Assembly: GCA_964442655.1 (NCBI GenBank)
Contig: CAYTZM010000020.1
Span: 1-12,472 of the forward strand
Direction: 5' to 3'
Origin: GCA-002727615 sp964442655
Lineage (GTDB): Bacteria > Pseudomonadota > Alphaproteobacteria > TMED109
Length of the DNA: 12,472 nucleotides
Shown: positions 1 to 6,802 of the stretch, one piece after another
Layout of the letters: the number at the start of each line of letters is the position of its first letter
Position numbering within the stretch: the first letter of the stretch is position 1
Made by a program: the position numbers and the translations under genes
The notes under the pieces: model-generated
Database searches by the model: none
What the model saw: the letters and a program-made list of their open reading frames with translations, nothing else
Told to the model about the DNA's origin: nothing

Positions 1-2
1 GA

Positions 3-1001
3 AATAATTGGACTTTAGAGAATAGTGGAACTACTTGGGACTTAGTAGTAGCAGACGCAATAAATATAGTTCCAGATACAAATACTTCTGTAATTAAGAG
101 CACGAAAACTAGTGTAATAAGTGGTATAAATAATCTAACGACTGTGACTGAAGTTAATTTTGCACATATGAATACGTATGATTGTGATTTATTTAATGAA
201 AAAAATGCTTGTTTATCCTTTGGGGCACGTCATACCACAATATCTAATCCAACAACTTCAACTAATAGTTTTGTATTGGTAGGAGGGTATAAATTTAACA
301 AAAATTTAAGAGTCGCAGGCTTTTATCATAAAAACTTAACTCATAATACGCCATCAACTTTTGAACTTAGAGACAAAACCCCATTATATGGAGCGCTTAT
401 TGTTTGGAACGAACATGCTAATAAATCGGGTTATCAACTGAAATTTTCTAATGCTTACCAGTTAAAAAGTGCTATTGTGACTAGAGAAGTAGTTGGTTCA
501 TCTGAACAAGGAATAGGATACACAGAAATTGAAGCACAAAGTTATATTGCAGAACTTCAATATAGTTATAAAATATTAGAAAATAGTAGTTTAAGTCCTT
601 ATTTTGCAACAAAGATTTCTTCTGTTAAGCAAGAAGGGTTTACGGAGGTAGGTCTAAGTTCTCCACTTACCTTTAATAGGATTAAAGACAGCTCAGGCAC
701 TATTGTGGGTGGTTTGAAATTTAATATTGATATGACAACGGACCTGACTTTAAGAGGTAGTATAGGAGTGGAATATGATCTTATTCACAAAGTAGATAAG
801 ATAGAACCTACAGGAATTAATGGTTTAAGCACAGTAAGTTTAGAGAATGAATTTAATCCAACGAGACCAGTTTTATCGTTAGCGCTTGATAACTATTTGT
901 CATCAAATGAAAAAATAACAACTACTATTCAGTATCAAGAATTATCATACAAATCTAAAGCAGAAACTAATGTTTATGTTTATTATACTATAGGGTTATA
1001 A
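3..1001 (+). CDS. Autotransporter outer-membrane beta-barrel domain (C-terminal part, 5' end outside window)
   Basis: The reading frame is open from the first bases of the window to the TAA at 999-1001, so this is the 3' part of a longer gene. A GTG at 144 is probably internal, because in-frame coding sequence (NNWTLENSGTTWDL...) precedes it. The roughly 330 visible residues alternate polar and hydrophobic/aromatic stretches, as in amphipathic beta strands (for example SFVLVGGYKF, LRVAGFYHKNL, YIAELQYSYKI, LTLRGSIGVEY), and end in YVYYTIGL. This matches the C-terminal translocator barrel of type V (autotransporter) proteins, which sits in the outer membrane and exports or anchors an N-terminal passenger. 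The barrel probably begins near CLSFGARHTT; the preceding segment would be the passenger end or linker. The terminal residue is Leu, not the more usual Phe/Trp. The passenger is not visible, so adhesin, enzyme or other function cannot be assigned. Confidence 0.8.
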   Translation, partial: NNWTLENSGTTWDLVVADAINIVPDTNTSVIKSTKTSVISGINNLTTVTEVNFAHMNTYDCDLFNEKNACLSFGARHTTISNPTTSTNSFVLVGGYKFNKNLRVAGFYHKNLTHNTPSTFELRDKTPLYGALIVWNEHANKSGYQLKFSNAYQLKSAIVTREVVGSSEQGIGYTEIEAQSYIAELQYSYKILENSSLSPYFATKISSVKQEGFTEVGLSSPLTFNRIKDSSGTIVGGLKFNIDMTTDLTLRGSIGVEYDLIHKVDKIEPTGINGLSTVSLENEFNPTRPVLSLALDNYLSSNEKITTTIQYQELSYKSKAETNVYVYYTIGL

Positions 1002-1024
1002 TAGTAACGTAATTCTATAGTTTT
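987..1024 (+). terminator. Terminator-like hairpin after the autotransporter gene
   Basis: Bases 987-999 (ACTATAGGGTTAT) can pair with 1009-1021 (GTAATTCTATAGT) over 13 positions, three of them G-U, around a 9-base loop. Four T follow the stem base (1021-1024). The stem overlaps the stop codon. It resembles a weak intrinsic terminator; the T tract is short, so confidence is moderate. Confidence 0.4.
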
Positions 1025-1120
1025 AACATTCTGTATTGAAATAATTATCAAAAATAACAAACCTAAATTAGAATAGATTTAGTATAAGAGTAATAAAATG
1101 CTTATATAGTTTTTTACTAA

Positions 1121-1153
1121 TTTCTCAAAAATGGATAAAATAATTTTGAGGAG
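1121..1153 (+). promoter_or_regulatory. Hairpin covering the ribosome-binding site of the dioxygenase gene
   Basis: TTTCTCAAAA (1121-1130) can pair with TTTTGAGGAG (1144-1153): seven Watson-Crick pairs (CTCAAAA/TTTTGAG), then U-G, U-A, U-G, with a 13-base loop. The 3' arm contains the whole Shine-Dalgarno GAGGAG (1148-1153), 7 bases before the ATG at 1161. Folding would hide the ribosome-binding site, as in translational switches or RNA thermometers. The pairing is seen in the sequence; a regulatory role is inferred. Confidence 0.35.
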
Positions 1154-1160
1154 ATAAAAT

Positions 1161-2006
1161 ATGACTTTAAAGGTATTACCATTAAGCAATGCATTAGGAG
1201 CAGAAATAATTGGTGGAGATTATTCTAAACCTCTAAATAAAAATGAGATAAATTTACTTAATGTTTCTTTTCTAAAATATCACTTACTTTGTTTAAGAAG
1301 TAATATATTAAATGCAAAAGAATTATATTGTTTAGCTAATTATTTTGGAAAACCCTTTACAGAAGTTACAAGAAATCACTGGGATAAAGAAGTTCCAGAA
1401 ATTTCTATTTTAGAAAGCACATATAATTCTGAAGATGAAAAACCTAAAGATCCAAGTTTAAATAGAAGAAGTGGATGGCATACGGATCATTCTTTTAAAA
1501 AATTTCCTCCTAAAGCAACTATTTTACACGGACATAAAATTCCTTCTTCTGCTGGTCATACGAGATTTTGTAATACGAGAAAAGCATATGAAGATCTTTC
1601 AATAAAAATGAAAAATTTATTAAATAATTTAAAAGCAGTTCATTGTTATGATACTAAAAGAGCTTCAGCAAGAGCTGTAATAAGATCTAAAGAAGAAATA
1701 AAAGAAACGCCTGATGTAATTCATCCTCTAGTAAGAGAACATAGTGAAACTAAAATGAAAGCATTATATTTTAATGCAAATAGAACAGATAGAATTGTGG
1801 GATACAAAAGGAAAGAAAGTGATAAACTTCTTGATAAGATACATAATCATCTTACTAAAAACAAGTATCGCTATGATCATAAGTGGAAAGTCGGAGATAT
1901 TATAATTTGGGATAATAGATGCCTAATTCATTCAGTTAATGTTGACTACCCAATAGGAGAATCTCGAGTACATTTAAGAACTCTTATAAAAGATAATAAC
2001 CTATAA
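1161..2006 (+). CDS. TauD/TfdA family Fe(II)/2-oxoglutarate-dependent dioxygenase
   Basis: A 281-residue protein, the usual length for taurine/2,4-D-type dioxygenases, which couple 2-oxoglutarate decarboxylation to hydroxylation of a small organic substrate in the cytoplasm. The iron-binding triad is visible: H107 and D109 in WHTDHSF, and H257 in IWDNRCLIHS. R269, in ESRVHLRTL, lines up with the TauD arginine that holds 2-oxoglutarate; R273 lines up with the arginine that contacts taurine sulfonate in E. coli TauD. T134 in GHTRFCNTR fits the conserved co-substrate threonine. The ATG at 1161 follows a strong GAGGAG at 1148-1153. No taurine or sulfonate transporter lies beside it, so the substrate is open; taurine, other sulfonates, aromatic ethers and carnitine-type compounds are all acted on within this superfamily. 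It is flanked by unrelated surface genes and appears to be a single-gene unit. Confidence 0.85.
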   Translation: MTLKVLPLSNALGAEIIGGDYSKPLNKNEINLLNVSFLKYHLLCLRSNILNAKELYCLANYFGKPFTEVTRNHWDKEVPEISILESTYNSEDEKPKDPSLNRRSGWHTDHSFKKFPPKATILHGHKIPSSAGHTRFCNTRKAYEDLSIKMKNLLNNLKAVHCYDTKRASARAVIRSKEEIKETPDVIHPLVREHSETKMKALYFNANRTDRIVGYKRKESDKLLDKIHNHLTKNKYRYDHKWKVGDIIIWDNRCLIHSVNVDYPIGESRVHLRTLIKDNNL

Positions 2007-2067
2007 CTTGCGAATAAATCGTTTGAAAATTTAATACTTCTATTGCTTTTTGTTTTATCACTGTGGG

Positions 2068-2117
2068 GATAATATCAAGCTATATTTGCAATAAAAGATA
2101 TTATTTTTTCTTTTTTT
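2068..2117 (+). terminator. Intrinsic terminator of the dioxygenase gene
   Basis: ATAATATC (2069-2076) is perfectly complementary to GATATTAT (2097-2104), with an added G-U pair outside and a 20-base loop. A T-rich run, TTTTTTCTTTTTTT, follows at 2104-2117. This fits a plus-strand Rho-independent terminator whose T tract overlaps the 3' end of the convergent gene. The long loop and A/T stem lower confidence. It lacks a T tract on the minus strand, so it is one-directional. Confidence 0.5.
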
Positions 2118-2634
2118 AATTAAGAGATATTACTAATCTAACTTTATCTAATAATTCTTGTCCACCATTACCTGGCACATCTGGATGTTCTGCAAAATTT
2201 CTGTTTTTAAATTCATCTGGTGCATCTACAGCCCACTGAATATTAGCTTTAAATCTTAATTCTTTATTAGATCCTTCTTTTAAACACGTTATACCTCTTC
2301 CTAAATATTTACCTTCGCTCACTGTAAAACACCATTCAGGCTGAATACTTGCGTTTCTGGTTGGATGTAATTTAAATAAAACACTTTTTCCTTTATCAGG
2401 GCCTTCTAAAATATCCAAAGATGCCCAGTAATCTTTGTCTATCCAATTATCTTTTTGATTACCTGTATTTCCTCCTTTTAAGAAAATTACGTATATAGGG
2501 TACATAGCTGCTTGGATAAGTCTGCCACCAGGATCTGAATTAATTATTATTTGGTCTTCAGCATTTATAGGGTTTAATTTTAAAATTGAAGTAATGAATA
2601 TACATAATATTACCATTATAAATTTATTAATCAT
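2116..2634 (-). CDS. Small exported protein of unknown function
   Basis: A 172-residue protein I do not recognise. Residues 1-25 look like a Sec signal peptide: MINK, a hydrophobic core (FIMVILCIFITSIL), then NPINA with likely cleavage before EDQ. The mature part, about 147 residues, would be periplasmic or secreted and has no further membrane segment. It holds two cysteines (C102 in PEWCF, C117 in GITCLKEG) that could form a disulfide, and Trp/Gly-rich stretches (DNWIDKDYWASLDI, PDVPGNGGQELLDK). There is no lipobox. The ATG at 2634 follows a strong GGGAGG (minus strand, 2645-2640). It lies downstream of the O-antigen ligase-like gene on the same strand, 83 bases away, with a possible terminator between them, so it may have its own promoter. 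The coding frame, signal peptide and ribosome site are convincing; the function is unknown. Confidence 0.7.
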   Translation of the reverse strand: MINKFIMVILCIFITSILKLNPINAEDQIIINSDPGGRLIQAAMYPIYVIFLKGGNTGNQKDNWIDKDYWASLDILEGPDKGKSVLFKLHPTRNASIQPEWCFTVSEGKYLGRGITCLKEGSNKELRFKANIQWAVDAPDEFKNRNFAEHPDVPGNGGQELLDKVRLVISLN

Positions 2635-2703
2635 ATTTTCCTCCCAGAGATAAGAAGGAATTATATAATATAATAATTATTATTACTTTATAATATTTGG
2701 CGG

Positions 2704-2728
2704 AAAAAATTACCTGATTAAGTAATTT
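2704..2728 (-). terminator. Terminator-like hairpin at the end of the O-antigen ligase-like gene
   Basis: On the minus strand AAATTAC (2728-2722) and GTAATTT (2713-2707) form a perfect 7-bp stem around an 8-base loop that contains the TAA stop (2720-2718). The T run continues to 2704. This is a compact Rho-independent terminator candidate overlapping the last codons. The stem is A/T-rich, so partial read-through into the next minus-strand gene is possible. Confidence 0.45.
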
Positions 2729-3962
2729 CTTTCTTATTAGAAAAGGTTTGCTGAATAATTAAAAATATTAAACCTAATGAAGACATCCACCAAGCTTGAA
2801 AGAAACCAAAACTTAAATTACATATTATAAACATCGTTACAATAGATGTGCATGCTCCTGTTCCAAGAATGAATGATTGTTTTCGAAGATAATACCCATA
2901 TTTTATAATTTTAAACCATATAAAAGAAATAATAGATATGCCTATTATTCCTAACTCTAACCATATTTCTATAAAGTTATTATGAGGGTGAAGTGGAATA
3001 CCTCCTTTGATTTCAGAATTAGTGTTTGGAATATTGAGTATTATATTTTGCCCAATTAATCGAGAAGTTCCTATACCATGGCCAAATAAAGGTTTTTTTA
3101 AAGCTTCTTTGCTAGCAAATTCCCATACTAAGAGACGATGAATTACTGAACCTCCAGTTGAAGTCTCTTGCCAAGCCATAGTTTTATTTTCATATTCTAT
3201 AGATTTTTCATATTTTCCTAGAGAAGGTAATATTTTTGATGATATTAAAGGAATAAATATAATTATAATTCCAGAAACCAAACCAAAAAATTTGAAAGAC
3301 CTTGGTCCAAAAAGGTAAATCGTTATAGCAGCGATTATAGAACATATTAGTGCTATTTTTGCGGAATCATTAGGACCTACAATTATAATTGTTGATATGG
3401 TAAAAAGTAATATAGTTCCATATATATATTTTTTATTATTATATAAAATAGATGTTACTATAGGCATTAACATAGTTAAGATCAGTATTCCTCTACTAAA
3501 ATTTGCGCTTTCACTAGAGGGCTTGTCTCCAACTAATGAAGCTAGACTAGCTCTTATTTCCGTATGAATAGTTAAATCACATATAATTATGAAGCTAGTA
3601 ATAAATATTGATATTCCTATAAACTTTTCTAATTTTTTTATTTTATTATTTGAGGTGAGAATTAAAATTACAAATATGCAAAAAATGATTCCTAAATTTG
3701 GTCCAAGTACTTCCAAAGATCGTGAGTTATTTATAGAAAAGATATAAGACAAACAAAATATTAAAGAGATAATAATAAAAAGAAATATATTGGAAAAATT
3801 AATTTTAATAGGTTTAAAAATATATTTAGATAAAGAAAAAATTGCTAATATGGAAATTAATAACCATTCTCCAATAGGAGCAAAATAGCTCATTGGTATC
3901 ATGCATGCTATAATTATAAAATTTGAATAATATTCAATATTTGTGATATTTATTTTATTCAT
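2718..3962 (-). CDS. O-antigen ligase / polymerase family membrane protein (Wzy_C type)
   Basis: A 414-residue, very hydrophobic protein with about ten predicted membrane segments (for example around 13-27, 31-47, 57-76, 88-103, 115-130, 159-173, 180-196, 203-218, 224-241, 335-352, 366-405). A large soluble loop lies at about 243-330. That loop holds the signature of WaaL/Wzy-type enzymes: R276 in HRLLVWEFA, GHGIGTSR (294-301), and HPHNNFIEIWLELGIIGI starting at 325, with the conserved His and Asn just before a membrane helix. Such inner-membrane enzymes move undecaprenyl-linked glycans onto lipid A core, proteins or growing chains at the periplasmic face. Length fits the family. No glycosyltransferase or wzx/wzz gene is in the window, so ligase and polymerase cannot be separated. 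The ATG at 3962 has no strong ribosome site. It is divergent from the ABC exporter across 110 bases. Confidence 0.85.
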   Translation of the reverse strand: MNKINITNIEYYSNFIIIACMIPMSYFAPIGEWLLISILAIFSLSKYIFKPIKINFSNIFLFIIISLIFCLSYIFSINNSRSLEVLGPNLGIIFCIFVILILTSNNKIKKLEKFIGISIFITSFIIICDLTIHTEIRASLASLVGDKPSSESANFSRGILILTMLMPIVTSILYNNKKYIYGTILLFTISTIIIVGPNDSAKIALICSIIAAITIYLFGPRSFKFFGLVSGIIIIFIPLISSKILPSLGKYEKSIEYENKTMAWQETSTGGSVIHRLLVWEFASKEALKKPLFGHGIGTSRLIGQNIILNIPNTNSEIKGGIPLHPHNNFIEIWLELGIIGISIISFIWFKIIKYGYYLRKQSFILGTGACTSIVTMFIICNLSFGFFQAWWMSSLGLIFLIIQQTFSNKKEIT

Positions 3963-4072
3963 TGTAACTATTTGATAAATTATTTTTAAGAAGGTTTCTA
4001 CTATTAAATAAAATATAACTTCTGTTGCAGTGAATGCTTTATATCTTTATTGTTCTATAAACGGAATAAAAT

Positions 4073-5824
4073 ATGATTAAAACATATAGTTTAACTACCA
4101 CTAAAATTATTAAAAGATTGCTTAAAGACTATGGAAAAGATCACGTATATTCTTTTGTATGGGCAAATATTTTAATGGTTTTAGTTGCTATTTCTACTGC
4201 TTTATACCCTATAGTTATTGATTATGCTTTTAAGTCTTTAGAGGAATCAGACTGGGAAAAAATATGTTTAATTCCAATTTTAATAATAATATTAACGTTT
4301 GTTAAAGGAGGGGCATTATATAGCCAAACTGTTATAATAAATTCTTTGGTTCAATCTATTATTTTAAAGATTCAAAGTAAATTGTATGAGGCATTTATAA
4401 ATTTAGATCTTGATGTAATTAATGTAGAACAGACTGGAGCTCTTCAATCTAGAATTATGAATGATGTTAATTTGATGAAAGAGGCAATGATTAGAAGTTC
4501 TAATAATTTGGTTAGAGATGCGCTTACATTAATTGGTTTAGTGGTATCTATGTTTTGGTTAAATTGGCTTTTAGCGTTAGCAGTAATATTGGTTTATCCA
4601 TTAGCTACATTTCCAATAATAAAAATAGGAAAAAGAAGTAGAGTTTTATCAAATGCAATGCAGGAACAAGTAGGAAAGTCTTCTTCATTTTTAACAGAAA
4701 GTTTTAATATTGTTAGATTAATAAAAAGTTATCAATTAGAAAAAATACAGGGAAAAAGAGCAGTAAAGCTTTTTAATGATTTAAAATCACTTATTGTTAA
4801 GGTAATATCAACTAGAGCGGCTTTGGAGCCTGTAATGGAAATAGTTGGAGGAATAGCTATTTCATTGGTGATTCTTTTAGCCGGATGGCAAATAGTTTCA
4901 GGAAAAAGTACTATAGGAGAATTTTCAGGTTTTATAAGTGCTTTATTAATAGCAATTGGCCCTGCTAGAGCATTGGGTACTCTTAATTCAGTTTTACAAG
5001 AAGGTACTGCTGCAGCTAATAGAGTATTTGGAGGAATTGATGCAAAACCAAGTGTTAAAAACTCTGATGAAGCCATTTCATTAGGTAATTTAGATGGAAA
5101 TTTAAAATTTAAAAATATTTCATATAAATATTTAGATAAGGCTAGCTTTGCATTAAACAACATTAACCTAGAAATTACTAGTGGGGAAAGAATAGCAATA
5201 GTAGGTCCAAGTGGTTCAGGAAAATCAACTTTAATTAATTTAATTCCACGATTTTTTGATCCATTAGAAGGAGAGATAACTATTAATGGCAATAATATTA
5301 AAGATGTTACATTAGAATCTTTACGAAATAAAATTGCAATTGTTTCGCAAGATAGTTTCATGTTTTATGGCACAATAATGGAGAATATTGCTTTCGGTAA
5401 ACATAATTCTAATAAAGAGGATATTATTAAATCTGCTAAAGAGTCTGGAGTACATGAATTTATTGAAAACTTACCTAATGGTTATGAAACTATATTGGAA
5501 GAAGGTGGAGCAAATTTATCAGGCGGAGAAAAACAAAGAATAGCAATTGCTAGAGCAATATTAAGAAATCCATCTATATTAATTTTAGATGAACCAACTA
5601 GCTCTTTAGATGCGCAAGCAGAAGAAAAAATTAAAATAACTTTAGAAGACATATCTCGAAAAACAACGACTATCACTATAGCGCACCGTTTATCAACTAT
5701 ATTAAATTCAGATAGAATTGTAGTTTTTAATGAGGGAAAAATAATTGCAACGGGGAATCATAAAAGTTTATTTGAAAATTGTGATTTGTATAAAAGAATG
5801 GCAATACTACAAAATATAGAATAA
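4073..5824 (+). CDS. ABC exporter, fused permease and ATPase (MsbA-like)
   Basis: A 583-residue half-transporter that would work as a homodimer in the inner membrane. Residues about 25-320 form the six-helix type IV exporter membrane domain, including the family segment QTGALQSRIMNDV (120-132). Residues about 340-583 are the nucleotide-binding domain: Walker A GPSGSGKST (378-386), Q-loop Q426 in IVSQDSFMF, ABC signature LSGGEKQR (482-489), Walker B ILILDE (502-507) with catalytic Glu 507, D-loop SLDA, and the H-loop His 538 in TIAHRLS. All catalytic residues are intact. Size and architecture match MsbA, which flips lipid A-core across the inner membrane, and the divergent O-antigen ligase-like gene fits an envelope-glycolipid role. 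Drug, lipid or peptide exporters share this layout, so no symbol is given. The ATG at 4073 follows CGGAATAAAAT, a weak ribosome site. The gene ends one base from the end of the convergent phosphatase gene. Confidence 0.9.
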   Translation: MIKTYSLTTTKIIKRLLKDYGKDHVYSFVWANILMVLVAISTALYPIVIDYAFKSLEESDWEKICLIPILIIILTFVKGGALYSQTVIINSLVQSIILKIQSKLYEAFINLDLDVINVEQTGALQSRIMNDVNLMKEAMIRSSNNLVRDALTLIGLVVSMFWLNWLLALAVILVYPLATFPIIKIGKRSRVLSNAMQEQVGKSSSFLTESFNIVRLIKSYQLEKIQGKRAVKLFNDLKSLIVKVISTRAALEPVMEIVGGIAISLVILLAGWQIVSGKSTIGEFSGFISALLIAIGPARALGTLNSVLQEGTAAANRVFGGIDAKPSVKNSDEAISLGNLDGNLKFKNISYKYLDKASFALNNINLEITSGERIAIVGPSGSGKSTLINLIPRFFDPLEGEITINGNNIKDVTLESLRNKIAIVSQDSFMFYGTIMENIAFGKHNSNKEDIIKSAKESGVHEFIENLPNGYETILEEGGANLSGGEKQRIAIARAILRNPSILILDEPTSSLDAQAEEKIKITLEDISRKTTTITIAHRLSTILNSDRIVVFNEGKIIATGNHKSLFENCDLYKRMAILQNIE

Positions 5825-5832
5825 TTTATTCT
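5818..5832. repeat. Perfect palindrome spanning two convergent stop codons
   Basis: AGAATAA (5818-5824) and TTATTCT (5826-5832) are reverse complements around one central base (5825). Each arm contains the TAA stop of one of the two convergent genes. The arms are short and A/T-rich. It could help end transcription or simply mirror similar gene ends. Confidence 0.35.
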
Positions 5833-6515
5833 CTTCTTAAAATAAGAGTATTTATTATTTCACTTATTTTTTTAGGTTTAAAGTTATCTTTAAGTTCTAT
5901 AGGGTTGTATTCTGTTTTTACCCAATCTAAAAATTTTTTAGAAGTATTCTTAGTATCATCTATGTAGCTTTCATAAAATTTATCTAGTATTCCAGTTTTT
6001 GCGTATTTAATATGGAGGTGCTTAAAAGATAGTTGTTTTTTAGCTTCATCTACAGGAATATTTTTTTGTAAGATTAAATAAAGTGCAGCCATTAAACCTG
6101 CCCTATCTGCACCAGATTTACAGTGCATAATTGCTGGATATTCAATTGTTTTAAATAATTTATTGGCAGCAAATATTGTTTCTATAGTTGGAGCTGCACG
6201 AGAAGTTACAGGAAAATCTATTAATTTAATACCATGTTTTTTACATGTAAATTTTTCAAGATAATATGATGAACAATTTCTTTTTCCTCTAAGGTTAATG
6301 ATAGTTTTTATATTTCTATTCTTTTTATCTGCAATTATTTGCCAAGGGAATGGTTGGTTAGATCTATAAATATTATCAGATATTTTATTAAGGGAACGCC
6401 AATAAAATCGAAAAATACCATGGTCTATAAATATTAAATCTAAATAGGATAAAGTTTTTCCAAAAAATCCTGATATATTTCCTTTTACCCAAAATTTATT
6501 TTTATAATTTTTGAT
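5826..6515 (-). CDS. Tyrosine / dual-specificity phosphatase-like protein, no canonical start codon
   Basis: The frame is open on the minus strand from 6548 to the TAA at 5828-5826. It encodes a member of the PTP/DSP-like family common in alphaproteobacteria: YRSNQP (about 50-55 in the model given), the strand NIKTIINLRGKRN, D100 in LIDFPVTSRAA as possible general acid, and the catalytic P-loop HCKSGADRAG with Cys 132 and Arg 138 (C-x5-R). These enzymes remove phosphate through a cysteinyl-phosphate intermediate; the substrate is unknown. Similarity to the family covers the N-terminal part (IDHGIFRFYWRSL...), yet there is no ATG, GTG or TTG in frame between the stop at 6551-6549 and the Met at 6128, which lies one residue before the P-loop His and would give a non-functional fragment. 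I place the start at ATC 6515 only because AGGGA (6528-6524) sits 8 bases before it. A rare start, a sequencing error or a decayed start are all possible. No internal stop or frameshift is seen. Confidence 0.65.
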   Translation of the reverse strand: MKNYKNKFWVKGNISGFFGKTLSYLDLIFIDHGIFRFYWRSLNKISDNIYRSNQPFPWQIIADKKNRNIKTIINLRGKRNCSSYYLEKFTCKKHGIKLIDFPVTSRAAPTIETIFAANKLFKTIEYPAIMHCKSGADRAGLMAALYLILQKNIPVDEAKKQLSFKHLHIKYAKTGILDKFYESYIDDTKNTSKKFLDWVKTEYNPIELKDNFKPKKISEIINTLILRRE

Positions 6516-6550
6516 TGGATTTTTCCCTGATAAATTAATTAAGATAAGTC

Positions 6551-6581
6551 ACTTTATTAAACTAGTATAATTTAATAAAGT
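6551..6581. repeat. 11-bp perfect inverted repeat in the divergent promoter region
   Basis: ACTTTATTAAA (6551-6561) and TTTAATAAAGT (6571-6581) are exact reverse complements separated by 9 bases. The region lies between the phosphatase gene (minus) and the small basic protein gene (plus). TATAAT at 6566-6571 could serve as a plus-strand -10 box about 40 bases before the ATG at 6612, and TATACT (minus, 6569-6564) as a minus-strand -10 box. No good -35 box is visible. The symmetry suggests a dimeric repressor operator over divergent promoters; a transcript hairpin is the alternative. Confidence 0.4.
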
Positions 6582-6611
6582 AATTTTATAAATTAAATTA
6601 AATGGGCAATT

Positions 6612-6737
6612 ATGAATAAAAATAATAAAATAAAAGTAAATCAAAAAGAATTGCGTTTATCAGTAGAAATGAAAAACAATCTAAAAAAAAGAAAAGAGCA
6701 ATTAAAAGCTAGACAGAAATTAAAGAATAAACTTTAA
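6612..6737 (+). CDS. Small basic protein of 41 residues, function unknown
   Basis: An intact frame from ATG 6612 to TAA 6735-6737 encodes 41 residues rich in Lys, Arg, Asn and Gln (15 Lys or Arg residues among the last 30), with no hydrophobic segment. The C-terminal half, MKNNLKKRKEQLKARQKLKN, is predicted to be one charged helix. From memory it resembles short alphaproteobacterial hypothetical proteins ending in a pattern like LxxNLKKRKxQxKAR, but I cannot confirm this without a search. It would be cytoplasmic, and the charge fits RNA, DNA or ribosome contact, which is inference. The ribosome site is weak (GGG at 6604-6606). It lies 65 bases before dcd on the same strand and could be co-transcribed with it. 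The inverted repeat at 6551-6581 lies just upstream. Confidence 0.55.
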   Translation: MNKNNKIKVNQKELRLSVEMKNNLKKRKEQLKARQKLKNKL

Positions 6738-6802
6738 GTATTATAATTGAGAATATTATTTATCTATAGTAATTATAATTTATTAAAAAGTAAGGTTGAA
6801 TA

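Noticed and set aside
144..1001. Autotransporter fragment treated as a complete gene from GTG 144
   Set aside because: The frame is open to the window edge with plausible coding sequence upstream, no ribosome site precedes the GTG, and there is no signal peptide.
2661..2690. A/T palindrome between the two minus-strand genes
   Set aside because: It is built only of short A/T runs and has no supporting context; chance symmetry is likely in this composition.
3963..4072. Promoter TTGCAG-17-TATTGT (4025-4053) for the ABC exporter
   Set aside because: Spacing is right, but only three of six -35 and four of six -10 bases match, which is expected by chance in A/T-rich DNA. The gap must hold divergent promoters, but I cannot place them.
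4732..5361. Long open frame on the minus strand inside the ABC exporter gene
   Set aside because: It is antisense to a gene with every catalytic motif intact, and its translation resembles no domain. It is a shadow of A/T-rich codon use, as are the shorter antisense frames at 5482-5676, 6908-7189, 6943-7128, 7796-7993 and 9383-9721.
5826..6128. Phosphatase called from the Met at 6128 as a 100-residue protein
   Set aside because: That start is one residue before the catalytic HCxxGxxR loop and removes more than half of the domain, whose sequence continues upstream in the same open frame.
6738..6802. Promoter for dcd using TTGAGA (6747) and TATAAT (6774)
   Set aside because: The spacer would be 21 bases, or 12 with TATAGT at 6765; neither fits a standard sigma-70 promoter.
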